This document shows, piece after piece, positions 9,922-19,233 of a DNA stretch of 64,000 bases. The DNA is taken from contig CAWCVN010000004.1 in assembly GCA_963799045.1 (NCBI GenBank), positions 62,001-126,000 on the forward strand. The letters are read 5' to 3'. The notes under the pieces were generated by a model. That model made no database searches, was not told the DNA's origin, and worked only from the letters and a program-made list of their open reading frames with translations. Position 1 is the stretch's first letter. The number at the start of each line of letters is the position of its first letter. Position numbers and translations under genes: made by a program. The stretch is from DASRSS01 sp963799045 (GTDB lineage: Bacteria > Actinomycetota > Actinomycetes > Mycobacteriales > Jatrophihabitantaceae).

Positions 9922-10058
9922 GCGGCAGATTCTGTCAATACAGACACACAGTCGCCATACATCAGCGCGTGCGCGGGTTGGTCGACCACCTCCGCAAGCC
10001 CGTGATGGAGTCGGCGCTGCCGGTCGAGACGACCGACATCTCGACTTCGAGGCAGCGC

Positions 10059-13000
10059 TCAGGCGACCCGCAGCCGGACAAGATGCCGTTCGTTGCCGAT
10101 GCGCACGCCGACGAGCCAGGTGCGGTAGTGGCTCATCCGGCTACTGATGCCGATCTTGATCGTCCAGGTGTGCCGGCCAGCCGCGTGGAGTGCGTAGTCG
10201 CCCCGGTTCGGACGATTGGGAGCGGGCGTGGCGACCAGGTATCGCGGCCGGATGCGGGTACGCGTGACCACCAGGGTGTAGCTGTGGCCGGGCCGGACGA
10301 GGAATGCACCGTGCCGGTAGGCAGCGTGGCGCAGGTAGATACCGAGCACCGTGTAGTGGCCGGCGTGGCTGCGGACGTTGCCCGCGACGTCGCGGGCGGT
10401 GACGCGGTAGTGCACGACGATCCGGTCCAGGCCGCGATGGCTGCGGACGGTGACGTGCCGATGCCGTACGCAGGATGCGAGACCGGACTGGGCGTCGCGC
10501 CCGACGCAACGCAGTGAGGGGCTTCTGCCGTAGTAGACGCCACCGTTGCGCACGCCGCGGGCGGACACCTGCGGGCGGGTACGGTCGATGGCGATGCCGG
10601 TCACGGTCGCTGTGGCGACACCGCCGTCCGCGGCGGTGATGGTGCGGGTGACCGTCTGCGCCGCGCCGTTACGGGCGAGGTGGACCGGGGACGGGCACGG
10701 CGCGGTCAGCGGGGAACCGTGGGGTTGGCAGGTGAAGCTGACCGTGACCGGCTGGCGGTACCAACCGTGCCGCGGGCGGGACCGGCTGGCGACGTGCGCG
10801 GTGATCGTCGGGTTGTCCCGGGCGGTGGACGCCGACGAGCCGGTGAAGTTGCTGTCGCCGTCGTAGACCGCGGTGAGCGCGTGGGCGTGACCGGTCGGCA
10901 CCGCATAGCTCAGCGTCGCCGTCACGGCGCCGGAGGCGCTGACGCTCAGGTCGACCGTACCCACCGTCGCGCCATCGACGGCGAAGCTCACCGAACCGCT
11001 GGGGGTGCCTGTGCCCGGGGCCACCGCAGCGACCGTGGCCACCAGTCGGTCCGCAGACACGGCGAGTGCTGTCGTGGTGCCGTCTGGGTCGACCATCGCC
11101 GTTACCGGCGGCGCGGTACTGGCCTCGTGCACGCCGGGGTCGGCCGGTGTGAACACCGCGGACACGGCGTGCGCCCCCGGGGTCAGTGGTTGCCCACCCG
11201 CGTCGGTCAGCGCCGGGCTGGTTGCCGTACCGGCGCCGCCGACCGCGACCGGGGCGCCCACATCGGCGCCGTCGACGCGGAACTGCACGCTGCCGGCCGG
11301 GGCAGCGGCGTCGGCCTCGGTCACAGTGGCGGTCACCGAGAGCGGCTGCCCGAACACCGTCCGCGGCGGGTCGGACAGCGTCACGGCGGAGGCCACCAGC
11401 ACCGACTCGGTGAACGTGCTCGTTGCGCCGGCGTAGCCGTTGGTCGACGCATACGTCGCCTGCACGGTCTGGTTCGCGCCGGCGGGCAGCCCGGTCGTAG
11501 CGCATGACGCGGATGATCCGCCGCTGCCGTTGTCGCTGAGCGCACCGGTCGTACACAGCGTCGTGGCGCCCACCGAGAAGGTCACCGTGCCCGCCGGCAC
11601 CGGCAACGACGGCGAACTCACCGCGGAGCTGACGGTTGCGGTCAGCGTGACGGACTGCCCCACGGTGCTCGGCGAGGGAGCGGCCGACCCGCTCACCAGG
11701 TCGGGCGCCGACTCGACCGCCCCGGCGTCACAGGCGGTGCCCGAGGCCGAGGCCACGCCGCGTTGGTCGGTTCGCGGGCACAGCTGCACGGTGGCCGAGT
11801 TCAGCATCACCGAGGTGGCCGAGGGCACCCGACCGATCGCGGGGTTGCCTGCTGTCGGCGCCACGGTCTGGGTCGGACCGCCGTTGTCGGCCAACGTCCC
11901 CAGATCGGTGCCGACGTCCGTCGAGGTCGCGTCCCCGGTCGTCTTGCCGCCGCCCAGACACGACACATCGGTGCCCGCGTTGTAGCCCGCGTTCGTCCAC
12001 GCACCGGCCACCAGAGCGCACCCGCCGTCGAACAGGTCCGCCGCGACGAACACCGCGCCCGTGCCGGAGTGGTTGCCACTGTTGATCACCTGGCCGGACG
12101 AGGCGGTGTTGCCGGTGAACGTCGAGCCGGACACCGACAGCGTCCCGCTACCGCCGTAGCCGTTGACGATCGCGCCGCCCTGGGGGCCGGCGTGGTTGCC
12201 GCTGAACGTCGAGTCCGAGACGGTCACTGTCCCGTCGCCGTCGAAGCCGTTGTTGATCGCGCCGCCGTCGTCGGTGACGGAGTTGCCGTTGAACGTCGAG
12301 TCCGACGCTGTCAGCGACCCGCTGCCGGAGTAGCCGTTGGAGATCGCCCCACCGTCCATGGCACGGTTCGCGGTGAACGTCGAACCGGACACCGTCACCG
12401 TGCCACCGCCCCCGTAGGACCCGTTCGCAATTGCCCCGCCGCCGCCGTCGAGGGCGCTGTTGTCGATGAACGTCGAGTCCGACACCGTCAGCTTCCCGAC
12501 GCCGCCGCCGATGCCGTTGGCGATCGCGCCGCCGTCGTGCGCGCTGTTGCCGGTGAACGTCGAGTCGCTGATCACGACCGTGCCCCCGATCGTGCCCTCA
12601 CCGGTGTCGATCGCCCCACCGTGGTCGGTGGTGCTGGCGCCGGTGAAGGTGAGCCCGGTGATCGTCACGGACGCCCCGCCGGTCACTGCCAGGATCGGGC
12701 CGTCGCACGAGGCCGTCGAGCACCCGGCCGATTTGCCCAGGTTGCCGTCCAGCACCGGCGCTTCGACGCCGGACGCCGGCGCGATCGTGACGCGAAGCCC
12801 CGCCGAGGTGCCCGACGTGCCCAACGTCCAGTTCCCCGCATAGTGGGACACCGAACCGGCGGTCGCCAACAACACCGAATCCCCAGCGACTGTCACCGAA
12901 AGTGCCTGGGCGAGCGAACAACCCTCCGAGGACATCGTCTCGCTCGGGCACCCGAACGGCGTCCCGGCGCCATCGGCATAGGCGAACAGCTGACCAGGCG

Positions 13001-14300
13001 AGACCGCTCCCGCCGCGCAACGCGCCCCCGGCACCGAGGCAACCCCGCGCTGGTCGGTGCGCGGGCACAGCTGCACGCTCGTCGAGTTCAGCGTCACCGA
13101 GGTACCCGCGGTCACCAGAGCGAGGGCCGGGTTGCCGGCCTTGGGCGCCACCGTCTGGGTCGGACCGCCGTTGTCGGTCAGCGTCCCCAGATCGGTGCCG
13201 ACAGCCGTCGCTCTCACATCAGCTGGGCCGCCGGAACCCCAACATGACGCGTCCGTCGTCGCGTTGAATCCCGCATCGGTCCACGACCCGGCCATCATGT
13301 CGCACCCGTCGTCGAACAGGTTCCCCGCGACGAACACCGTGCCCGTGCCGGAGTCGTTGCCACTGTTGATCGCCGCACCCAACGGAGCAGTGTTGCCGGT
13401 GAACGTCGAGTCCGACACCGACAGCGTCCCGTCCCCGTGGTAGCCGTTGGCGATCGCCCCACCGCCTTCGGCGACGTTGGTGCCGGTCTTGTTGCCGGTG
13501 AACGTCGAGGCCGAGATCGTCATCGTCCCGTTGCCGCCATGGGCGCCGTTGCTGATCGCGCCGCCCTCGTCGGCGGTGTTGCCGGTGAACGTCGAACCCG
13601 AGACCGTCACCGTCCCTGCGCCATTGAGGGCTCCGTTCGCGATCGCCGCGCCGTTGTCGTTTCCGCCGTTGCCACTGAAGGTCGAGCCGGACACCACCAG
13701 GGTTCCGTCGCCGCCATCGTTGCCGTTGGCGATCGCCCCGCCAGCGTCAGCGACGTTGCCGGTGAACGTCGAGTCGCTGACGACCACTGTGCCCCCAGCC
13801 GTGCCGTCGCCGGTGTCGATCGCCCCACCGGAGGTAGGGCTCTGCCCGTTGGCGAACGTCAGACCGGTGATCGTCACCGACACCCCGGCCGTCAGGTCCA
13901 AGATCCGACCGGAGTTGTTGCCGTCCAACACCGGCGCGTCTACCCCCGCGGCCGGCTCGATCGTCACCGGCAGCGCCGCCGAGGTCCCCGACGTGCTCAA
14001 CGTCCAGGTCCCCACGTAGTGCATCGCCGAGCCGGCCGTCGTCAACAACACCGAATCCCCCGCGGCCGCCTGGGAGAACGCCTCGGCGAGCGAACACCCG
14101 TCCGTGGACGTCGTCTCGCTCGGACAGTCCGACGGCGTCCCGGCGCCGTCGGCATACGCATACAGGCTCGTCGACGTGGTTGCCCCGGCAGGCAGGGAAA
14201 TGTCGCCGAAAGCGACGATCGACGCGACCACGGCAGAAACGGCCGTCACCACGACGGCTACCCGCAGACGTGCCCGGTTGGATGCGGAAATCGCGTGCAT
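10059..14300 (-). CDS. Exported beta-helix / choice-of-anchor-Q surface protein with Ig-like repeats
   Basis: 1413 residues. ATG 14300 is preceded by GGGGGA and followed by an export signal (basic start, Val/Ala-rich core, about residues 8-40). Two homologous modules follow. Each opens with YADGAGTP...CPSET...GCSLA, continues with 5 or 6 repeats of the S-x-F-x-G-N / GGAIANG type (rungs of a right-handed parallel beta-helix), and closes with DNGGPTQTVAP and RTDQRGVAS as in choice-of-anchor-Q proteins. Then come two or three Ig-like domains of the bacterial Big_3 type (GTVTFSVG; GSVQFRVDG; GSVSFAVDG), and a C-terminal region with paired Cys. No catalytic residue set is visible and no LPxTG sorting signal was found. 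Likely an adhesin-like or envelope-associated protein. The LAL-LuxR gene follows on the same strand. Confidence 0.85.
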   Translation of the reverse strand: MHAISASNRARLRVAVVVTAVSAVVASIVAFGDISLPAGATTSTSLYAYADGAGTPSDCPSETTSTDGCSLAEAFSQAAAGDSVLLTTAGSAMHYVGTWTLSTSGTSAALPVTIEPAAGVDAPVLDGNNSGRILDLTAGVSVTITGLTFANGQSPTSGGAIDTGDGTAGGTVVVSDSTFTGNVADAGGAIANGNDGGDGTLVVSGSTFSGNGGNDNGAAIANGALNGAGTVTVSGSTFTGNTADEGGAISNGAHGGNGTMTISASTFTGNKTGTNVAEGGGAIANGYHGDGTLSVSDSTFTGNTAPLGAAINSGNDSGTGTVFVAGNLFDDGCDMMAGSWTDAGFNATTDASCWGSGGPADVRATAVGTDLGTLTDNGGPTQTVAPKAGNPALALVTAGTSVTLNSTSVQLCPRTDQRGVASVPGARCAAGAVSPGQLFAYADGAGTPFGCPSETMSSEGCSLAQALSVTVAGDSVLLATAGSVSHYAGNWTLGTSGTSAGLRVTIAPASGVEAPVLDGNLGKSAGCSTASCDGPILAVTGGASVTITGLTFTGASTTDHGGAIDTGEGTIGGTVVISDSTFTGNSAHDGGAIANGIGGGVGKLTVSDSTFIDNSALDGGGGAIANGSYGGGGTVTVSGSTFTANRAMDGGAISNGYSGSGSLTASDSTFNGNSVTDDGGAINNGFDGDGTVTVSDSTFSGNHAGPQGGAIVNGYGGSGTLSVSGSTFTGNTASSGQVINSGNHSGTGAVFVAADLFDGGCALVAGAWTNAGYNAGTDVSCLGGGKTTGDATSTDVGTDLGTLADNGGPTQTVAPTAGNPAIGRVPSATSVMLNSATVQLCPRTDQRGVASASGTACDAGAVESAPDLVSGSAAPSPSTVGQSVTLTATVSSAVSSPSLPVPAGTVTFSVGATTLCTTGALSDNGSGGSSASCATTGLPAGANQTVQATYASTNGYAGATSTFTESVLVASAVTLSDPPRTVFGQPLSVTATVTEADAAAPAGSVQFRVDGADVGAPVAVGGAGTATSPALTDAGGQPLTPGAHAVSAVFTPADPGVHEASTAPPVTAMVDPDGTTTALAVSADRLVATVAAVAPGTGTPSGSVSFAVDGATVGTVDLSVSASGAVTATLSYAVPTGHAHALTAVYDGDSNFTGSSASTARDNPTITAHVASRSRPRHGWYRQPVTVSFTCQPHGSPLTAPCPSPVHLARNGAAQTVTRTITAADGGVATATVTGIAIDRTRPQVSARGVRNGGVYYGRSPSLRCVGRDAQSGLASCVRHRHVTVRSHRGLDRIVVHYRVTARDVAGNVRSHAGHYTVLGIYLRHAAYRHGAFLVRPGHSYTLVVTRTRIRPRYLVATPAPNRPNRGDYALHAAGRHTWTIKIGISSRMSHYRTWLVGVRIGNERHLVRLRVA

Positions 14301-14515
14301 CGTCAATCCCCCTATCGACCATGCCGGGAGCGCCGCATACGCTCGCAGGCAAGGGCGTCGCATCGGTGCGGCACTCGCCGAATCGGACCAATGTGACGAT
14401 CCGTCCGATCGTGCGAGCCGCCGTCGCGCTCGCTCCCGCTCGTCACCGCCACCGAGCGGGAGGTAAACCCCCAACAGCTCTGCTCGGACGAGGATGCTCT
14501 ACCGGAACAGCAAGG

Positions 14516-15326
14516 TCAACTTTGTGAACGAAGATCCGCTCCGCTTGTCAGCGTCGCGATGTCGCGTGCGAGGACAGCCACCGTGGGCATCGTCGCGTTG
14601 TCGCCGGCGATGGCCGCTGCCCTGCGGGCCATATCCGTGTCCTGCAACCCCCGGGCGATGGCCGCCGCCTGCTCACCCGGGTCCTCGGGGGCGGCGACGA
14701 TCGCGGCCCCGGCGGCAGCCAGGGCAGCGGCGTTGCGGAACTGGTCACCGGCCTGCGGGACAACGACGGCAGGCTTGCCGCAGCTGAGGGCAGTCCAGGA
14801 CGTCCCAGCTCCGCCATGGTGTACGACCAGGTCACTCGCTCCCACCGCAGCGGGCATGTCAACCCAATCCACGGCGGTCACACCCTGGGGAAAGTCATCC
14901 CGCGAGCCCCGGTCCGCGTTGCCCAGCACGGCGACGACGTCGGCGCCGCTATCCAGAGCAGCGGCCGCGGCGGCACGTATCCGCGACGCCGCGTGCCCAT
15001 TGGCGTAGGTGCCGAGCGTGACCAGCACCCGGCGCTTGCCGCGTGGCCTCGGCGGCAACGGCCGGCCGGCAGTCCGAGGGCCAACTCGCCGTGAGAGCCC
15101 ACATCAGACGCGCGTCGGGATCCTCCGGTGGTGCCGGCACCTGCGGGGCGCAGGCCGAGACCTCCGGGCACGCCAACGCCGCGAAACCCGCCCGCCGCAC
15201 GAACGGTGCGAACCTGGCCGGGCAGCCGACCCGCACGTCGTGGCCGGCAGCGACAAGCTCGCCGATCGTCGGCGCCATCGGGAGAAGGTGACCGACCGCA
15301 GCGTTGGTCGTCACGAGGATGCGCAT
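14516..15326 (-). pseudogene. Broken MGT/UGT-type glycosyltransferase
   Basis: Two pieces of one glycosyltransferase in different frames. The 5' piece (15326 to about 15070) starts with ILVTTNAAVGHLLPMAP, the N-terminal fold of macrolide-type GT-B enzymes. The 3' piece (about 15100 to 14516) carries RVLVTLGTYANGH, the nucleotide-sugar signature VVHHGGAGT and PAVVVPQAGDQ. Full-length relatives have about 380-420 residues; here the two pieces total about 260, so about 130 central residues are missing and the frames no longer match. One internal deletion that also shifts the frame explains both. It lies just downstream of arr on the same strand. Confidence 0.85.
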
Positions 15327-15367
15327 GTCACCAGCCCGATGCCTGCATGTCGCATCTCGCTGATTGC

Positions 15368-15802
15368 TCAGTCATCGATCGCGCTGCCCTCCCGCAATCT
15401 GGCGGCGGCAACGCCGGAACGCATCGCGCCCAGCGCCGCCGGCGAATGTCCGACCCAGTCCAGCACCTCGCCGACGATTCGAATCGGCTCACGGCTTCGG
15501 AACGACCGGGTCGGATTGCCGGGGAACTTCTTGTCGGTCAGGTTCGGATCGTCCTCGAAAGCGCCCGTCGGCTCCACGATGTAGATACGCCCTCGGCCGT
15601 CACCCGCGGCCAGTTCCGCAGCCCATGTCGCCGCATCGAGCGTTGCGCTGAAGTACACGTGGTTCATCACCCGGCCGCTCTCGAAATTCGACTCCCGACC
15701 CGGCACCAGCAGCTCGTCAACCCGCAGATCGGCCTTCGTGCCATGGAGATACACGCCAGGCCGGTACACCTCGAACGGCGCCGGCGCACCAGTGGTCGTC
15801 AC
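15368..15802 (-). CDS. arr: Rifampin ADP-ribosyltransferase
   Basis: 144 residues, full length for the family. Arr moves ADP-ribose from NAD+ onto the 23-hydroxyl of rifamycins and so inactivates them. The family is recognised from YLHGTKADL, SNFESGR, HVYFSATLDAATW, RIYIVEPTG, DPNLTDKKFPGNPT and EPIRIVGEV. His20, Tyr50 and Asp84/Asp85 fall where the mycobacterial enzyme has its catalytic His, Tyr and Asp, offset by one. All key residues are present, so the enzyme should be active. ATG 15802. A glycosyltransferase remnant lies 41 bases downstream. Arr is widespread in environmental actinobacteria, so this may simply be intrinsic resistance. Confidence 0.95.
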   Translation of the reverse strand: MTTTGAPAPFEVYRPGVYLHGTKADLRVDELLVPGRESNFESGRVMNHVYFSATLDAATWAAELAAGDGRGRIYIVEPTGAFEDDPNLTDKKFPGNPTRSFRSREPIRIVGEVLDWVGHSPAALGAMRSGVAAARLREGSAIDD

Positions 15803-15997
15803 CGAGCCGAGGCTAGCCGTTCCCGACGCGGGTCGGTGATGCAGCCACGGGCGGCGAACGACGCTCTCGGCACTGGGGCACTCCGTCGCGCCTGCGAATT
15901 CGACCGGCGGGTATGGGTGTTCTCGACACTCACAGAGCGGGGTGACACCCGGGCGATCCCTGATTTCCAGCCCGCGGCATCCGCATATGCTCGCCGC

Positions 15998-16139
15998 GTG
16001 GAGGTGCTGCTACGCGCAAGCGGGCTGACCAAGCGGTACGCGAGAGTCGTCGCGCTCGACGGCGTCGATGTCGAGATCGGGCGGTCGGCCACCGGGCTGC
16101 TGGGCCCGAACGGCGCCGGGAAGAGCACCTGGTGCAACG
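15998..16139 (+). pseudogene. ABC transporter ATPase, only the first 47 codons remain
   Basis: GTG 15998 opens a frame reading LLRASGLTKRYARVVALDG and reaching a perfect Walker A (GLLGPNGAGKST). Immediately after the Thr the sequence ceases to be an ATPase and runs straight into the start codon of the permease gene at 16140. Q-loop, signature and Walker B are all absent, so about 180-250 residues have been deleted precisely between the P-loop and the next gene. The peptide cannot hydrolyse ATP. The frame stays open into the permease gene but encodes no recognisable protein there. Confidence 0.85.
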
Positions 16140-16877
16140 ATGACGCGGGCGATCTATCTGGTCTCGCTGCGCCAGCTCACCAGCCGGTCGCGGCTCGCGA
16201 TCCTTTTCCTTCTGTGCACGGTGCCCTTCCTGCTCGCCGGCGTCGCCGGTTCGTCGTCCGCCGCGCCGTCCGCCACCGATCTCGACAACGCACTGCTCAA
16301 CGGACTGCTCGTCGCAGCGATCCTGCCCATCACGGTGCTCGCCGTCGCCACCGCCGCGTTCGGCAACGAGGTTAGCGACAAGACGCTGAGCAACCTGACG
16401 CTCACGCCGGTTGCGCACTCGCGGATCGTCGCGGCGAAGCTTGCTGCGACGACCACTGTGTGCGCGCCTCCGCTCACTGTGTCTGCCGGTTGCAGCGTGC
16501 TGTTCGGCTATAGCCTCGCTGGCGTCGCAGGCGCGGGGCGGGCGGCAACCGCGGCCGCCGCCGCGGTTGCGGTTGGTGTCGTGTTGTACGCGGCGGTGTT
16601 CCTCTGGGCCGGGCTGATGACGTCGCACCCGCTTGTGCTCGGGTTGCTCTACGTTTTCGTCTGGGAGGGACTCTTCGGCGGCCTCGTGCAAGGCATCCGC
16701 TACGTCAGCATTCGCCAATACGCCCTCGGCGTGGCGAAGGCCGTCGACGCGTCGCGCTTCGCGGGTCCCGACGAACATCTGCTCGGCCCCTTGGCGGCGA
16801 TCGTCGCAGCCATTGTGGTGTTCTGCTGTTTCACGGCGCTCGCTGTGCGTCGGCTGCGCCGAATGGACGTGCCCTGA
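16140..16877 (+). CDS. ABC-2 type transporter permease
   Basis: 245 residues with about six hydrophobic helices (for example FLLCTVPFLLAGVAG; GLLVAAILPITVLAV; VGVVLYAAVFLWAGL; AAIVAAIVVFCCFTA). The segment FGNEVSDKTLSNLTLTPV between helices 2 and 3 is characteristic of ABC-2 permeases that export lipids, polymers or drugs. Its partner ATPase is the truncated remnant directly upstream, so the transporter is probably non-functional unless another ATPase serves it. ATG 16140. Its 3' end overlaps the 3' end of the convergent phosphorylase gene by 47 bases. Confidence 0.8.
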   Translation: MTRAIYLVSLRQLTSRSRLAILFLLCTVPFLLAGVAGSSSAAPSATDLDNALLNGLLVAAILPITVLAVATAAFGNEVSDKTLSNLTLTPVAHSRIVAAKLAATTTVCAPPLTVSAGCSVLFGYSLAGVAGAGRAATAAAAAVAVGVVLYAAVFLWAGLMTSHPLVLGLLYVFVWEGLFGGLVQGIRYVSIRQYALGVAKAVDASRFAGPDEHLLGPLAAIVAAIVVFCCFTALAVRRLRRMDVP

Positions 16878-18366
16878 CGGTCGGCTCGGAATCGGCGAGC
16901 GTGGGCAGGTCTGCGGCGGTTCGGGTCTGGCCGTCACGGGTGCTGGAGAGGACGAAGCCGGTGTTGGCTACGTCGATGCGCAAGGCGGCCGAGTCCGAAC
17001 CGTGGACCCACCGCAACTCCAGGACACTGCCTTGCACGTCGAAACTGAACTCGCCGGTGAACGCGGGGTGCGTCGCACGCAGGCGCAGCGCTGCGAGGGT
17101 TGCCCGCACGACCGGCACGGCGAGCTGCTGCTCGATCTCGTCCGGGCTGTAGTGGTGCCGGTTGATGTCGCGGCCGACGCCACTCCGGGCCAGTAGCGCG
17201 GTGTCGTTGGCACCGGCCAGCAGCCCGACGTAGTAGACCTGCGGAATGCCCGGCAGGAACAGCTGCAGCATCCGGGCGATCAGGTGCCGGTCGTCGTCGC
17301 CACCAAGCGCGTCGTAGAAGGTCGTGTTGACCTGGTACAGGTCCAGGTTGCTCGCGGCTGTGCCCGTCGCCAGCCGGCTGGCGCCGCCGGTGTTCGCATG
17401 GATCTGCTCGACCAGGCCGTCGATCTGGACGTCGTCGAGCAGCCCCGGCGCACCGGGACGCAGCGCGTTGGTGCCGACGTCGACGATTCCGATGCCGTCG
17501 TGGGTGTCGAGCACGCTCACCGTGTTGCTCGGTCGGACGGAGAGCCAATGCGCCAGCGGCTCGAGGTCGCGGGCGAGCAGGGCGTGCAGCACCAGCGGCG
17601 GCAGCGCGAAGTCATAGATCCAGTCCGTCTCACGCGCCAGCTCGAGCTGCTGCTGCCAGTGGCCGTGAACCTCCAGCAGCACCGACGCACCCCGCTCATG
17701 GGCATGGGCGCGAAGCTCGCGGAGGAACTCGAAGGCTTCCTCGGTGAGGAAGCAGTTCGTGCCGGCACGCTTTCCGACATAGCCCGCCGCGTCCAGGCGC
17801 AGCATTCGGATCCCGTTGCCCGTGAGCCGGTCGACGAGGCCGGCCAGGTAGTCGCGGCCCAGTTCGTGTCGCACGTCCAGATCGACCTGCTGCGGTGTGA
17901 ACGTCGTCCAGAGCAGGCGCGCCTCGCCGCCGAGCTCCACCCTGGTGAACGGAAGTCCGGGTCGTGGCCGGTAGATCTGGGCAAGATCGGCCTCGCGAGC
18001 ACCGTTCGGGAAGACTGCGTCGAAGGTGAGGATCATGGGCGCCCACGGCGACCGGCGGCCGCGCGCGATCACGTCGCGCACCTGTGCGGAGTCGGCGGAG
18101 ATGTGGTTGACGATGGTGTCGGCCATGACGGTGTGCGTGCGGGCCAACTCCACGATGTCCTCCCAGCGGCCCAGCCGCGGGTCGACGGCGCCGTGGTCGA
18201 CCGGGTCGAAACCGGCGTCGGCCCCGTCGAAGGGGACGTAGAACGGCAGCACGTGCACACCACCGAAGGCGCCGGCCAGCGGGCCACGGAGCAGTTCGGT
18301 CAGGGCCGGCAACGTGCCGCCGAGACGGTCGGCGTAGGCGATCAGCTGCGGCGCGTTCCGGCTCAT
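16831..18366 (-). CDS. GH13 subfamily 18 sucrose-phosphorylase-type enzyme
   Basis: 511 residues, the usual length. Catalyses reversible phosphorolysis of an alpha-glucoside (sucrose or a relative) to glucose-1-phosphate plus acceptor, in the cytoplasm. The catalytic triad is visible: nucleophile Asp192 in RMLRLDAAGYVGK, acid/base Glu232 in VLLEVHGHW, and Asp290 in LDTHDGIG. These numbers are identical to those known for the Bifidobacterium adolescentis sucrose phosphorylase. Other conserved stretches are VHVLPFYVPFDGADAGFDP near the N-terminus and a QVYYVGLLAG segment near the C-terminus. The subfamily also includes sucrose-6'-phosphate and glucosylglycerol phosphorylases, so the exact acceptor is open. 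ATG 18366 with GGTGAGG upstream. No sugar transporter is adjacent. Confidence 0.88.
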   Translation of the reverse strand: MSRNAPQLIAYADRLGGTLPALTELLRGPLAGAFGGVHVLPFYVPFDGADAGFDPVDHGAVDPRLGRWEDIVELARTHTVMADTIVNHISADSAQVRDVIARGRRSPWAPMILTFDAVFPNGAREADLAQIYRPRPGLPFTRVELGGEARLLWTTFTPQQVDLDVRHELGRDYLAGLVDRLTGNGIRMLRLDAAGYVGKRAGTNCFLTEEAFEFLRELRAHAHERGASVLLEVHGHWQQQLELARETDWIYDFALPPLVLHALLARDLEPLAHWLSVRPSNTVSVLDTHDGIGIVDVGTNALRPGAPGLLDDVQIDGLVEQIHANTGGASRLATGTAASNLDLYQVNTTFYDALGGDDDRHLIARMLQLFLPGIPQVYYVGLLAGANDTALLARSGVGRDINRHHYSPDEIEQQLAVPVVRATLAALRLRATHPAFTGEFSFDVQGSVLELRWVHGSDSAALRIDVANTGFVLSSTRDGQTRTAADLPTLADSEPTVRARPFGAADAQRAP

Positions 18367-18613
18367 CGCCTCACCGCGCCCTGCAGCAGTGCGTTCGCAA
18401 ACAGGCCGGAAAGACGAGGTGGACGAGCAGCGTCGGCGCCGCCCACCCGCTCGGCCACCTCAGAGAACGTCACCCGTTGCGACGACACAGCCGCCTCACT
18501 GCCTCACAGTCGACACCAACACGAAAGAGCCCTGCCAAGAGCGCGACTCTACGACAACCGCCCCGCCGCGGACCGCAGGCAAGGATCCAACCGAGCGTAG
18601 GACAAGCCCGCGA

Positions 18614-18988
18614 TCAGGGCGACGACGGCCGCGGCTCCACGGTGTAGTGGATCGTCTGTGCAACGATCCACCCGTTCTCGATGACGAACGAGTCGGCGCC
18701 ATCACGCACCTGGGTGTGCGCCGCCTCGGCGGTCCATTCCAGGAACGCGACCCGACCGGCCACCAACCGGTTCGTATATGTGTACGGCGCATCGGGCAGC
18801 TCCTCGCCGAGAAGTCGCGCGAGATGGCGAGCGCCGTCACGGCCGTGGAAGACGCCACGGCGCTCCAGGACGACGCAGTCCGGGGCGACGTTGCGCTCGA
18901 TGTCCTCGTCGAACCGGTGCTGACCCGCCAGCTCGAGGTGGTCGTCGAAGACCTCCTGCGGTGATCGCCGCCGCAAGTCGTTCGTCAC
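18614..18988 (-). CDS. NTF2-like (SnoaL-type) protein
   Basis: 124 residues with the cone-shaped NTF2/SnoaL pattern: an N-terminal helix (SPQEVFDDHLELAGQ), NVAPDCVVLERRGVFHGRDG, then FLEWTAEA and a C-terminal NGWIVAQTIHYTVE strand. Such proteins are small-molecule isomerases, hydrolases or ligand binders; no specific active site can be assigned. The GTG at 18988 is chosen because AGGAGG stands six bases before it, although the frame is open further upstream. Divergent from the LLM oxidoreductase at 19234; the 245-bp gap should contain promoters for both. Confidence 0.75.
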   Translation of the reverse strand: MTNDLRRRSPQEVFDDHLELAGQHRFDEDIERNVAPDCVVLERRGVFHGRDGARHLARLLGEELPDAPYTYTNRLVAGRVAFLEWTAEAAHTQVRDGADSFVIENGWIVAQTIHYTVEPRPSSP

Positions 18989-19233
18989 TACGTCCTCCTG
19001 TATGCCGACGCTCTGCCGGCGATCCCAGATGTGAAGGACACCGCCGCCGTCGCTGTTCCACACTCCGATGACCGTTGCACTGGCTCGATGCGCAGCCGGA
19101 CGTTGAGGAAGCTACGCCGACCGCCGGACGATTAGTGCGACGCGGCCTCGTCACGATCGAGCGCGCCATGTGCGCCGGCACGGTTGCGCGGTATCCGCGA
19201 CTCCCGTCGTAGCCACCACGTAGCCTGCCGGAC

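Noticed and set aside
11700..14100. Regular repeats that might be a CRISPR array
   Set aside because: The repeats are in frame, vary in sequence and spacing, and encode beta-helix rungs (S-x-F-x-G-N) of the surface protein.
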